This document shows positions 26,252-35,092 of a stretch of DNA of 64,000 nucleotides, in pieces. The stretch spans positions 1,922,001 to 1,986,000 of the forward strand of contig NZ_JAJNDB010000001.1 of NCBI RefSeq assembly GCF_021026375.1, written 5' to 3'. Position 1 is the first letter of the stretch. The number at the start of each line of letters is the position of its first letter. Under the pieces are notes generated by a model, which was not told the origin of the DNA, did not search any database, and saw nothing but the letters and a program-made list of their open reading frames with translations. Source of the stretch: Actinomycetospora endophytica. Its GTDB lineage: Bacteria; Actinomycetota; Actinomycetes; Mycobacteriales; Pseudonocardiaceae. The translations under genes and the position numbers were made by a program.

Positions 26252-28257
26252 CACCGTGTCGGCCTCCCACCGCGCCGGGCCGGGTCGCCGCCGGCTGCGG
26301 CCGGACCAGGCGCCGGGGTCGAGGCGATCGGTGCGCCGCCGCTCTGGGTGCTGCCCGACCGGGGAGACGGTCGGCTGTTCGTGGTGGCTGGAGCGGCGAC
26401 CGGGAGGTTCCCGGGTCGGTGGCGTCCCCCGCGGGTGGAGCTCGCCGGAGTCGCCGTGACCGTCCACCTGGCAGGGGACCGGCCCGGATCCGTCTCGAGC
26501 GCGTGTCGTCCGGCCCCGGCCACCGCGGCCCGGCCGGAGCCGGGCACCGCCGCAGACGGCGCGGAGCCGCGCGACGGCGCCGCGGGCGTCCGGGTGGCGC
26601 CGCGGCCACAGCCGCACGGGGGCGGCGGCGGCGGGGCGCAGGCGCACCCGGTCGAGGCCGGGTAGCCCACACCCGGATAGGACGGAACACCGGGGGCGCC
26701 GGGATAGCCATAGCCCGGTCCCGGCCCGCTCGGATAGGACGGAAACCCGTATCCGGCGGGCACGGCGCCGTATCCCGCCGTGCCGTATCCCGCCGCGCCG
26801 TATCCGGCCGGCCCGACGACCGGATAAGAGGCCGCCGGGGCAGCGGGATACGCCGGGCCCGCGGGATACGCCGGGACCGGCGCGCACCCCGACCCCGGGG
26901 CACCACCGCCGACCGGGCCGGCAGGCGCGGCGACCGAGGGCGAGGACGCGCACCCCGAGGAGCTCGCCGAGCTCGAGCTCCCGGCCACCCCGCCGGTCGG
27001 GGCGGCTCCCGCACCGGTTGGGCCCGCCCCCGGAACACCGGTAGCCCCGGCCGTGGTGTCCGAGGAGGACGTCGACGTGTCGTCCAGGACGCCATACAGC
27101 GAGCTGAACCCGTTCAGCAGACCCCCCGAGCCCGCGCTCGCCCCCGCCGCCGGGGACGTTGCCGCCGGCGATGTCGCCGCCGGTGGCGTTGCTGCCGGTG
27201 GCGTTGCTGCCGGTGACGAGGCCGGGGGAGATGTCACGGCCGTCGACGGCGAGGTGCCACCGGCGCCCGAGGTCCCGCCGACGGTCGTGGCGCCGGGAGC
27301 CGTGGGCGTGGCCGGAGCCCCCGATCCCGGGGCGGTGGGCGTGGAGGTGACACCCGAGGAACCGGCGGAGGCCCCCGCCGTCGAGGTGGAGCTGGTGCTG
27401 CCGGGTGCCGGGGTGCTCGGCGTGGCGGCCGAGGTCGAGTCGTCGTCGAGGAACCCGGCCAGATCGCTGAAGCCGTTGAGCAAATTCGAGGAGGTGTCGC
27501 TGCTGGTATCGGCCGGGCCGTTCCCAGCGTCCAGCCCATCGGCCGGGACCCCGGCGGGAGTCGTGCCGGTGCTCACCGCACCCGACCCGGTGGCGTCCAC
27601 CGGCGTCGTGCCGGAGGACGTGACGTCGCTGGACGCCGCGCCGGTGGTGGTGTTGTCGCCAGGACCCGTGCCCGCGGGAGTGGTGCCCGCGGGAGTGGTG
27701 TCGGCGGGGGTGGTGCCCGCGGGAGTGGTGCCCGCGGGGGTGGTGTCGGCGGGGGTGGTGCCCGCGGGAGTGGTGCCCGCGGGAGTGGTGTCGGCGGGGG
27801 TGGTGCCCGCGGGGGTGGTGCCGGTGGTGTTGCTGCCGGAACCCGTGCCCGCGGGGGAGGTGCCGGTGGAGGTGGTGTCGGATGGCGTGCCGGACCCAGC
27901 CGTTGGTGGGAGCACCGCGGGGCTTCCCCCGATGCCCGACGAGGAAGGCGTCGTCGGCTGAGCAGCACCCGGCGACGAGGCCGCCGGCGACGAGGGCGCT
28001 GTCGAGGTCGGGGGCGGTGTCGACGAGGGCGGTGTCGAGGCCGGCGGTCGTGACGGGACCGTTGTCGGGGGCCTTGCCGGGGGCCGGGGCCTGGGTGGGC
28101 GGTAGGGAGGATGCGGATGTGGACGGGGATGCGCGGGTGGGGGTGGGCCCGGGGACGGCGGGCCGGGTGCGTCACCGGCGTTCGCGTAGGGGGCCGCGAC
28201 CATCATCCCGCCGAGCATGAGCGAGGCCGCCGTGATCGCGGCCCGTGATTTACGCAT
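26251..28257 (-). CDS. Secreted Pro/Thr/Ser-rich repeat protein
   Basis: 668 residues. The ATG with GAGGA upstream and the signal peptide (AAITAASLMLGGMMVAAPYANAG) fix the start. Regions in order: Pro/His-rich, a run of about ten GTTPA/DTTPA pentapeptides, two copies of a leucine-containing motif (NLLNGFSDLAGFLDDDSTS and GLLNGFSSLYGVLDDTSTS), a Gly/Tyr/Pro-rich elastin-like part (AGYGAAGYGTAGYG), a Cys/Pro cluster (CACAPPPPPPCGCG) and a basic tail. It looks like a surface or matrix protein. Coupled to the glutamic protease, which might process it (inference). Confidence 0.7.
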   Translation of the reverse strand: MRKSRAAITAASLMLGGMMVAAPYANAGDAPGPPSPGPPPPAHPRPHPHPPYRPPRPRPPARPPTTVPSRPPASTPPSSTPPPTSTAPSSPAASSPGAAQPTTPSSSGIGGSPAVLPPTAGSGTPSDTTSTGTSPAGTGSGSNTTGTTPAGTTPADTTPAGTTPAGTTPADTTPAGTTPAGTTPADTTPAGTTPAGTGPGDNTTTGAASSDVTSSGTTPVDATGSGAVSTGTTPAGVPADGLDAGNGPADTSSDTSSNLLNGFSDLAGFLDDDSTSAATPSTPAPGSTSSTSTAGASAGSSGVTSTPTAPGSGAPATPTAPGATTVGGTSGAGGTSPSTAVTSPPASSPAATPPAATPPAATSPAATSPAAGASAGSGGLLNGFSSLYGVLDDTSTSSSDTTAGATGVPGAGPTGAGAAPTGGVAGSSSSASSSGCASSPSVAAPAGPVGGGAPGSGCAPVPAYPAGPAYPAAPAASYPVVGPAGYGAAGYGTAGYGAVPAGYGFPSYPSGPGPGYGYPGAPGVPSYPGVGYPASTGCACAPPPPPPCGCGRGATRTPAAPSRGSAPSAAVPGSGRAAVAGAGRHALETDPGRSPARWTVTATPASSTRGGRHRPGNLPVAAPATTNSRPSPRSGSTQSGGAPIASTPAPGPAAAGGDPARRGGRPTR
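27664..27825. repeat. Coding minisatellite (GTTPA/DTTPA)
   Basis: Tandem 15-bp units grouped in 45-bp higher-order repeats (two GTTPA units then one DTTPA unit) within the secreted repeat protein; a site where copy number may vary. Confidence 0.8.
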
Positions 28258-28288
28258 AGTGGAACCGTCCTCGGAAAAGGGAGAAGGC

Positions 28289-28315
28289 ATGTCGCCCGGC
28301 GGCTGCGGGCGACAT
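28289..28315 (-). promoter_or_regulatory. Stem-loop in leader of the repeat-protein gene
   Basis: Perfect 10-bp stem ATGTCGCCCG/CGGGCGACAT with a 7-nt loop, 32-58 bp upstream of the start. It could affect translation or mRNA stability. Confidence 0.5.
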
Positions 28316-28501
28316 AAGCAACCCTTCGGTGGGGATGCTTTGCTGCTAGGCGGGCGGACTTTTCTCTGTCAGCCCCGCGGGGAGGCGGGCGGCGGACCGC
28401 ATCGCCACGGCGGACCAAAGCCAGGCCGCGGGGAGGGGCCAACAACGCGGCGAGCCCCGGGCGGGCGTCCGGGCCTCGGGCCTTGGCCCGTTCGCTCGCG
28501 G

Positions 28502-29146
28502 CTACATCGGGTTGTTCCACGGTTCGCGGACGCTGACCCCGTGCAGCGGACTGTGGTAGCCGAACGGATCCGCCGGCGCGCTACTGGGATGGGCATCAGC
28601 CGGGGCCGCCCGGTGGGCGGCCGAGAACGGCGTGACGGCGGGGTCCGGGCCGGCGCTGGGCGTCGCGGTGGCCGCCGGGGCATCGGTCGGCACGGTCGTC
28701 GGTGCCGGGGTCTCGGTCCCGGTGTCTCCCGAGCCGCCGGCCGGGCTGGGCTCGTCCGGGATCGGACCGGTCGAGTCACTGCCGGGATCGGGGGCGGGGT
28801 CGGTCGATGACGGCACCGGTTCGTCGGTGGGCCCGGCCGGGTCGGCCGTCGACGCCGCCGACGAGCCCGCCCCCGATACGTCATCGCCGGGTCGCGGTCC
28901 CAGCTGGTGGCACTCCGGTGGGGCCTGGCGGGCACCGAGCAGGATCACCGTCGACGGGTGCAGCACGCACACCGGCCGCGGATACCGGGAAAGCGCGTCC
29001 GCGTCAGGACGCGAGGTGATCGCGTGATCGTCGGACGGATGGCTCGTGTTCGGCTCAGCATTCGCGATGGCCTCGGTGGTCGGCAGCATGGTGACGCTTC
29101 CGACCATTGCGGCCAGCGCCGCGAGCACTTGACGTGTCGTACGCAC
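28502..29146 (-). CDS. Secreted Pro/Thr-rich protein
   Basis: 214 residues with a GTG start after AAGGG. A signal peptide (VLAALAAMVGSVTMLPTTEAIANA) is followed by a segment with two cysteines (RPVCVLHPSTVILLG, PPECHQLGP) and then a Pro/Thr/Asp/Gly-rich tail ending in HGVSVREPWNNPM. No domain recognised. Same orientation and composition as the neighbouring exported repeat protein, 244 bp away. Confidence 0.6.
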   Translation of the reverse strand: MRTTRQVLAALAAMVGSVTMLPTTEAIANAEPNTSHPSDDHAITSRPDADALSRYPRPVCVLHPSTVILLGARQAPPECHQLGPRPGDDVSGAGSSAASTADPAGPTDEPVPSSTDPAPDPGSDSTGPIPDEPSPAGGSGDTGTETPAPTTVPTDAPAATATPSAGPDPAVTPFSAAHRAAPADAHPSSAPADPFGYHSPLHGVSVREPWNNPM

Positions 29147-29553
29147 AATTCGCCCTTCGAACGTCCGCTCGGCGCCTCATGGCGACCGCTTGGCGAGGAA
29201 GTGAAGAGGCTCCGTATCTGCTCGGCGATTGCCTCGTTTCCGACATTTCGGATGGTCACACTATTCCCGACACGCACGGGCCCGTCCTTGAGCAGGGAAG
29301 ACGGCTCCGGCGCTTCACGGACGGGTGACGACCCGGCGATTCACTCGGAACGCCGATTCTCCGACAGTGCAGTTCCTGGCGGGGAGCAGGCCGAGGCCGG
29401 AGGTCGGCTCGGCGTGCCGGGCCCGCCGGGGCGGGTGGTCTCACCCGATGCGGTGGTGCCGGCCGTGCAGAGCTAGCGCCCCGCGGCGTCCTGGGACAAG
29501 CGTGACCGGTCATCGTCGGCCGGTGCGAGCCGGCCGGTGGATCGGAGAACTTG
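29147..29553. other. Divergent promoter region
   Basis: 407 bp between a leftward secreted-protein gene and the rightward L,D-transpeptidase gene. No gene recognised; must contain both promoters but I cannot mark them with confidence. Confidence 0.4.
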
Positions 29554-30015
29554 ATGTCGCTCAGGCCTGCTCACGCTCGGCGGATGGCCGTTGTCCTGGC
29601 GGTGCTCGTCGTGGTCTTACTCGCCGGGGGTGGTGCCCTGGCGCCCGCTCCTGCCATGGCCGCCGGCGCGACGCCGTGCACCACCGCAGTGCGGGTGTGT
29701 GTGCAACTCGGCGCCGCGCGGGCGTGGTTGATCGATGCCCACGGCACCGTGGTGCGCGGCCCGGTGCCGATCACCGCTGGGGCCCCGGGAATGGCCACAC
29801 CGAGGGGCCGATTCACCGTGCAACGCAAGGACGCTCACCACATGAGCCCCTACGGCGCGATGCCGTGGTCGGTGTTCTTCGACAATCGCGGCGACGCCCT
29901 ACACGGCGGTAACCTGCATCGACAGTCCCGCGGCTGCATTCATCTCGCCCCCGCCGACGCCGAAGCGTTCTACAACGCCCTCTCGGTCGGGGACCGGGTC
30001 GAGATTCTGCCATGA
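29554..30015 (+). CDS. Secreted L,D-transpeptidase (YkuD domain)
   Basis: 153 residues. ATG with GGAGAA upstream; signal peptide (VVLAVLVVVLLAGGGALA). The YkuD domain is minimal: QLGAARAWLIDAHGTVV, MATPRGRFTVQRKD, and the active-site signature HGGNLHRQSRGCIHLAPADA with the catalytic cysteine and a histidine. L,D-transpeptidases make 3-3 crosslinks in peptidoglycan or attach proteins to it. A short catalytic domain without Ig-like modules; fits the exported-protein cluster around it. Confidence 0.85.
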   Translation: MSLRPAHARRMAVVLAVLVVVLLAGGGALAPAPAMAAGATPCTTAVRVCVQLGAARAWLIDAHGTVVRGPVPITAGAPGMATPRGRFTVQRKDAHHMSPYGAMPWSVFFDNRGDALHGGNLHRQSRGCIHLAPADAEAFYNALSVGDRVEILP

Positions 30016-30253
30016 TATCGCCTGTGCACACACGACCGCCGCGCACCGGTGATCATCGAATTCCTCCGTCGGCCGTGTTGAAGCCGGGCCCGGCGGGATC
30101 GCGACCCCCGCTCCGCGGGGAGCCGGGAAGCAGAAGGGTCACCGCGATCAGCCCCGCCCCCCTGATCTGGTGAGTCGACGTCACCCCGGTCGCCCGAAGG
30201 AGTCTCAGCCACGACTGGGGACCATCACCGATTCAGCGAGGCGAGAACACGCG

Positions 30254-30703
30254 ATGCGCACCGCTCTGCGGCCACGAGTTCCGAGTACACGGATAGCGAT
30301 CCTCGTGGGCGGCTGCCTGGCCGTGGTCCTGGTTGTCTGGGTGACCGGCGTCGGCAACAACGCCGCAGGACCCGCCGACGGGCAGGTCCTCGGTCTCGCC
30401 CCCCTCGGTCCGCCGACGCTCTACCCGGGATCTAAGACCACGTACTCGGTCACGGTCCGCAACCCGAATCCTTACCCGGTCAGTGTGCAACGCATCTCGG
30501 CGAGCTCCTCGGGCGCAACGGCCAACGGTTGCGCCGCCGGAACGGTCACGAGTGCCCAGATCGACAACCCGGCCGGTGGCATCGGCCCGTATCAGACCGC
30601 GACTTTTCCGGTGCCCGTCGCGATGTCCACCGATGCCGACAACGCCTGCCAAGGTCAATCATTCACGCTCCCCTTCCGAGTGACACTCCGACCGACACCA
30701 TGA
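30254..30703 (+). CDS. Membrane-anchored Ig-like/secreted protein
   Basis: 149 residues: one N-terminal hydrophobic segment (IAILVGGCLAVVLVVWVTG) that is a signal anchor, then a beta-sandwich-like domain with LYPGSKTTYSVTVRNPNPYP and the ending FTLPFRVTLRP, similar in pattern to bacterial DUF11/Ig-like domains. Two cysteines could form a disulfide (NGCAAG, NACQG). Start chosen by the hydrophobic segment. Role unknown. Confidence 0.6.
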   Translation: MRTALRPRVPSTRIAILVGGCLAVVLVVWVTGVGNNAAGPADGQVLGLAPLGPPTLYPGSKTTYSVTVRNPNPYPVSVQRISASSSGATANGCAAGTVTSAQIDNPAGGIGPYQTATFPVPVAMSTDADNACQGQSFTLPFRVTLRPTP

Positions 30704-31302
30704 TTCGTGGGAGCGATCCCGGCATGAAAGCCGGGTGAGGCGGTCGTCGTCGTCGCCGCCGAACCCCAGGGTGGCGACCAGCTCGGGGCGGGCCGGGGCG
30801 CCTGATGTGCTCGGGGTCCGGCGGGTCCACCAGGTTCGTCGAGCTGTTCGTCGAGATCGATCAGGACCCTTCCCGACGCCAGCTCGCGCCCGGTCGATCT
30901 CGGGTCGCGACCGCCCGTTCAACGGACACTCCCCCGCAGCTTGATCGGCCCGGGGAACCCGACATCAGATGCTCCTGGAGTTGTCCTATTGGCCTGCGGC
31001 GGTGTCGTACACGGCTGCAGCGCCAAGCGGATCGACGCTATGCCCTTGTGTAGGCGGTGATGGTGCGAGGTCGCCCGCGTGGCGAAATACGCTGGCCAGC
31101 GGCTCGGCGCGGTGCCCCGGGATGCGGCGGGCAGGGCCCGCCGGAACGGGGGGCGAGAACCGCGCGGTACGGGCGAGGATCGCCGTCACAGCCCGCAGCG
31201 CTTGATCTTTCGAGGTAGCGTCCACGACTCGGCCTCGAGCATGATTCCGACCTCCGACGTGGATGACCTCGCGCTTTCACACTTCCCGGTCGTAGCCAGC
31301 CA
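30704..31302. other. Decayed interval with possible nitroreductase relic
   Basis: No intact gene. On the minus strand about 30737-30810 a fragment reads PARPELVATLGFG, resembling PGRPDLVATLRFG of the nitroreductase domain encoded at 35-37 kb. A minus frame at 30986-31225 (79 codons, GTG) gives a plausible N-terminal helix (KDQALRAVTAILARTARF) but then disorder; weak. Confidence 0.35.
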
Positions 31303-32343
31303 CTACGGGCCAGCATCGGCGCTCACGCGGGCCACCAGCGTGGTGGAGTGCAACGCGGTTGCTGGGAGCTCGGCGTAGACCTGCCAGACGGTCTGCGAGG
31401 TGATCCATGCCGTCGCGGGTTCCTCGGCGGCCGCGGTCAGCAGCGGGTGGGGGCGGTGGTGGGGCAACCCGTCGCGGATGGTCACCGAGAGCCACCCCCG
31501 GCCCGGGACGTCGACCAGCGCATCGAGCAAGGCATCGAGGGCGGCGTCGCGGCGCCGGTCGGGGGCCGGCTCAAGATCTCGGCAGTACAGCATCGCCAGT
31601 TGCCTCAGCGTGCCCCGATCCAGCGGGAACGGGATCTGGTAGCGATCCCAGTCGACGGCAGCGCGCAACAGCGCCAGCGCCGGAACGCGGCGGTGCTCCG
31701 GGGTGAGCTGATCGCGGGCGCGGGCCAACTGTTCGACGACCCGATGACGAGGCGCGGGGCCGCCCGGGGTCTCGTCGGTGTCGAAGACGACCCGGTGTTC
31801 CTCAAGCGCCTCCTGGGTGTGCTCGGGCAGGGCGCCCGAGTCGATGACCGCTTGCCGGGTGGTCACCAGCAGGCGCAGCCCGTCGGGCACGGACCGGAGA
31901 AAATCGCGATCAATCTGGGCCAGCAGCGCCAGGTGTGCGTCATCAAGCCAAATGACCACTCCGTGGGGGCGTCCCACCCAGCGCCCGGCCCGGGCGACCA
32001 ATTCCGTTAGCGACCCCCGGACGGTTTCCGGGAACTTCACGCTCCGGTGATCGGGAATCCGGCGTCGTGCGGCGTGTACGAGCGCCCGGCTCGTCCCGGC
32101 CAGGCGCGGCCCGTGCGCGAGGACCAGCGGGCCGCCGTCCTCGATGAGCTGCTTGAGGACCGGATCGGCTGGGCGGGACACGTATCCGGGCGTGCCGTCG
32201 TCGCCTTCATGGACCCCGAGGGCGACGACATCCGACTCCGCAACCCGCGGTGGGCGCCGTCGCCAGCCCCGTCGCAGCACAGGTCGGCCCCGCTGCTCGC
32301 GCATGCTCCCCCCGAGATCTCGCCGCCGAATCGACGCCCACAC
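31303..32343 (-). CDS. Degenerate STAND-like P-loop protein
   Basis: 346 residues from GTG; an ATG 13 codons in is the alternative. The layout matches actinobacterial STAND proteins (YVSRPADPVLKQLIEDGGPLV preceding the P-loop), but the P-loop reads HGPRLAGTSRAL, lacking the Lys of GKS/T. Walker B is kept as GVVIWLDDAHLALL. The C-terminal half is helical without clear repeats. Loss of the Walker A lysine suggests it cannot hydrolyse ATP normally. It may be decaying or a regulatory paralogue. Confidence 0.6.
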   Translation of the reverse strand: MWASIRRRDLGGSMREQRGRPVLRRGWRRRPPRVAESDVVALGVHEGDDGTPGYVSRPADPVLKQLIEDGGPLVLAHGPRLAGTSRALVHAARRRIPDHRSVKFPETVRGSLTELVARAGRWVGRPHGVVIWLDDAHLALLAQIDRDFLRSVPDGLRLLVTTRQAVIDSGALPEHTQEALEEHRVVFDTDETPGGPAPRHRVVEQLARARDQLTPEHRRVPALALLRAAVDWDRYQIPFPLDRGTLRQLAMLYCRDLEPAPDRRRDAALDALLDALVDVPGRGWLSVTIRDGLPHHRPHPLLTAAAEEPATAWITSQTVWQVYAELPATALHSTTLVARVSADAGP

Positions 32344-32357
32344 TCTACGTAAGAGTG
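32341..32357. promoter_or_regulatory. Palindrome at the STAND-like gene start
   Basis: CACTCT-N5-AGAGTG inverted repeat overlapping the GTG start and upstream of the alternative ATG; possible operator. Confidence 0.35.
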
Positions 32358-32786
32358 CGATGACGTTCCGTCACCACTTCCGGTGGCTCCTGCGCCACAG
32401 AGCCGTCGATCGACCTCGGGCCCCGTCCGGGCGGCGCGATCGTGAGGACCGCTCGCCTCAGCCCTGCTGGAGTGCATCTCTCCGACGTGGTCGGGACCGA
32501 GCACGGCCCCGAGCTGCGGACATGGTGCCGGTCGCGCTCGTCGGGAGTTGTCGTCCTTGTGTGGCCTCGTCCTAGTACTCGAGGCTCGAGCGCGCCCGCA
32601 CTGTGATCAGCCGGGCCCATCGCGCGTCATTCGAAACCCGGCGAGCGGTCCACCGCGATCCTGCTCAGCAGGCTCTCTGACCCGTCGACGTGAGTGCCCG
32701 CTCTCCTTTACGAGGAGTCGCCGGTCGAGCGCAGCCGATAGGACCCGCTTATGACAACTCCGATCGGGATTGAGGGTCGCGGCCGG
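32358..32786. other. Intergenic, nothing recognised
   Basis: 429 bp without protein-like frames on either strand, between the STAND-like gene and the broken SnoaL gene. Confidence 0.4.
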
Positions 32787-33298
32787 TCACGTCTTGGGCG
32801 GGCGCTGCCATCCGGCGGACTCGGTGATGGAGTTGGCGGTCGCTGGGGGTGGCAGGGCTGCGAGCTGTTGGAGCGTGGCCAGGTCGTTGCGGGTGCCCCA
32901 GTGTTCGACGATGCGTCCGTCGCGCACGCGGGGGAGGTGGATCTGGTCGACCGCGAACGAGCGTCCGCTGGCGGTGAGGGCCCCGACGGCGGGGTGCTGG
33001 AAGATCCCGGTGTGGGTGCCGGTCAGCGTGACCCGGTGGACCACGGTGTCGCCGCGGACGATCTCGTCGTCGATCTCGTATTGCAGGTCGGGAACGCCGA
33101 GCGCCACGCGGTCACGATCGCGCGGATGAGCGCGTGGGCGTCGGGTCCACGGCGCCCGAAGTTGGAGAACTCGTCGCCGAAGAAGTCCTCGACGGCCTCG
33201 AGCCGTCCGTGGTTCCACAGCACCTCGAGGCGTCCTCGGACCAGTGCGGCGGTGTCGTTCTCGCGGTGGGTGTCGGTCTCGAAGGTCTCCATCGTCAT
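32787..33298 (-). pseudogene. SnoaL-like ester cyclase, frameshifted
   Basis: N-terminal half in one frame (LVRGRLEVLWNHGRLEAVED, FFGDEFSNFGRRGPDAHAL, ending WRSAFP), C-terminal half in another (DLQYEIDDEIVRGDTVVHRV, FAVDQIHLPRVRDGRIVEHW). Restoring one G in a CCGAC near 33090 joins them as AFPDLQYEIDDE, giving a normal SnoaL-like protein of about 165 residues. Either a recent one-base deletion or an assembly error. The surrounding genes are also damaged. Confidence 0.75.
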
Positions 33299-33357
33299 CC
33301 CGCTCCGAGGGTGTCGATCATGTGGTGTCTGATGAATCGGCCGTGGGCTGGTCGGGG

Positions 33358-33783
33358 TCAGGCCGGGCGCGGTGACCGGGTGTACTGGGGGTGGGAGCGC
33401 GGGTGACCGCTGGTCAAGTGGCCGAGGACGATCGATCTTGCGGGATCGGAGCCCGGGCGGAGGACCGACGACGTGACGCCGTACTCAGTGACAGTGACCA
33501 CTGCTCGCTCGGCCTCGTCCTGGTCGGCCGTGCCCGCGGACGGGAGGTCGTGGGTCTCGGTGGGCTCCCCGACCTGGCGAAAGAAGCCCTCCAAGCCGGC
33601 GGGGGTGGTCTGGCACAGGAACCGCGCGGTCGGCGAGGACACGGTGTAGCCGTGGGCGACTCCGCGCGGCGCCCAGGCCAGCGCGCCGGGGCCGTAGCGC
33701 CGGGGTGGGTCGTCGCCGGCCCGCCATTCGATCTCGCCGTCGATGACGAGATAGCCCTCGTCCTCGTTCGCGTGGACCATCAT
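33358..33783 (-). pseudogene. Cupin-domain protein, 5'-truncated
   Basis: 141 codons from ATG. It begins inside the first cupin motif (MMVHANEDEGYLVIDGEIEW), where the usual HxH is H-x-N, and continues with the second motif (GPGALAWAPRGVAHGYTV). The N-terminal 40-50 residues of the family are missing; upstream, RGHGSP continues the family in frame for a few codons before a stop. Likely non-functional or a minimal remnant. Confidence 0.6.
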
Positions 33784-33844
33784 CGGTGAGCCGTGACCGC
33801 GGGCGGCGGTGCTGGCGGTCCTGCTCGGTGTCTTGCTCGGTCAC

Positions 33845-33980
33845 GGCTTGTTCTCCGGCTACATCCCCTACCCGTGATCACTTCGATGCCGATCGACGGC
33901 GCCGGGTCGGTCGGCCCGGCTCGGCCGCGCGGCCAGCATCGCCGTCGGGGTCGGCGGTGCTGGCCGCGAATCTCGAGAGG
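33845..33980. other. Decayed spacer
   Basis: Part of the gene-poor stretch up to 34375; no gene recognised here. Confidence 0.3.
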
Positions 33981-34090
33981 TTAGGCCTTGACCAGGCCGT
34001 GCGGGTCGATGACGAACTTCTCGGCGACCGCCGGAGTCGAACTGTGCGTAGCCCTGCGGTGCCTCGTCGATCGGCGGTTCCACCGGCGCC
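33981..34090 (-). pseudogene. Formaldehyde dehydrogenase (MDR family) C-terminal relic
   Basis: Only the last 35 or so codons remain: DEAPQGYAQFDSG in one frame and VAEKFVIDPHGLVKA to a TAA in the next, offset by one extra G. This is the C-terminal end typical of glutathione-independent formaldehyde dehydrogenases. Everything upstream is unrelated, so it is a stub left by deletion. Confidence 0.6.
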
Positions 34091-34375
34091 GACGCGCGCC
34101 ACAACGTGGTGGGGGAGAACGCCCGGAGCGGGATCGTCACCGACAGCGCGGTCGCGCCCGGGCCCGGTGACTCCGCTCGGCGGGCCGAACGTCCGGCGCC
34201 GGAGGAATTGTCGCTGTCCGGCGGATGGCGCACACGCGACGTGATCGGGGGAATGGCGAAACGCGGCACGCGGGCGAGATCCGGCGCGTGAAGCACACCG
34301 CAACGGCGGCTGCTCGGACGAGCTCCCGACGTCCATGATCGGAGACGGTTGTGGCGCCGGAGGGTCGGGGGTGGC

Positions 34376-35092
34376 ATGTCCGTCCGGTTCGCTGAGCCCG
34401 GATGGTCCGCGACGGCGGGCCGCCAGCTGCGGTACGCGGTGCCGGGGACCGCTCACCACGTCCTCGTGACCGCACCGGCGGCGGGGCCGGAGCTGTGGCG
34501 GTCGTATCTCGAGGGAGCGGAGCGGGTGTACCGCTCCTACGGCGTCGAGGCGGCCCTGGACGTGACCGAGGCGGATACCTCGCTGGTGTTCGTCGCCGTG
34601 ACCCGCGAGGGCGAACCCGTCGGCGGGATGCGGGCCCAGGGCCCCTACGCCACGGCCGACCAGGCGCAGGCCCTCCACGTCTGGGACGGTGAGCCCCGGG
34701 TGCGTGCGCTCATCGAGGAGCGGCTGCCCTTCGGCGTCGTCGAGTCGAAGGGGCTCTGGGTCGCGCCGGACGTGCCCGACCGGCGCGCGCTCGTCGCCTG
34801 CTTTGGGCGGGCCCCGGTACAGGCCTCGACCATCCTTGGTGCCCGCTACGCCCTGGGCACCACGGCGGAGCACACGGAGCGGCTCTGGACCTCGACCGGG
34901 GCGGTCCTGGCCCGTGACGTCCCGCCGATCGGCTATCCCGACGGCCGCTACCGCACCCATCTGATGTTCTGGGACCGCTGGGGCTGGCCGGCCGGGGTCT
35001 CCGCGCAGGAGAAGCACGCCATCGACGTCGAGACGGCACAGCTGCTCGACGCGCGGGTGCCGTCGCCACGCCCCGCGCCGGGACCGAGATGA
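34376..35092 (+). CDS. Acyltransferase-like protein, partner of MoeY-like gene
   Basis: 238 residues; ATG after GGGGGTGG. The fold looks like an N-acyltransferase of the GNAT/acyl-homoserine-lactone-synthase type (RVYRSYGVEAALDVTEADTS, VFVAVTREGEPVGGMRAQGP, LPFGVVESKGLWVAPD) but I cannot assign a substrate. Its stop overlaps the start of the ThiF/nitroreductase gene (ATGA), so the two are coupled and probably act together. Confidence 0.6.
   Translation: MSVRFAEPGWSATAGRQLRYAVPGTAHHVLVTAPAAGPELWRSYLEGAERVYRSYGVEAALDVTEADTSLVFVAVTREGEPVGGMRAQGPYATADQAQALHVWDGEPRVRALIEERLPFGVVESKGLWVAPDVPDRRALVACFGRAPVQASTILGARYALGTTAEHTERLWTSTGAVLARDVPPIGYPDGRYRTHLMFWDRWGWPAGVSAQEKHAIDVETAQLLDARVPSPRPAPGPR

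Noticed and set aside
28258-28501. Riboswitch (c-di-AMP type) upstream of the exported repeat protein
   Set aside because: I could not find the conserved purine-rich core; only a simple stem-loop is supported.
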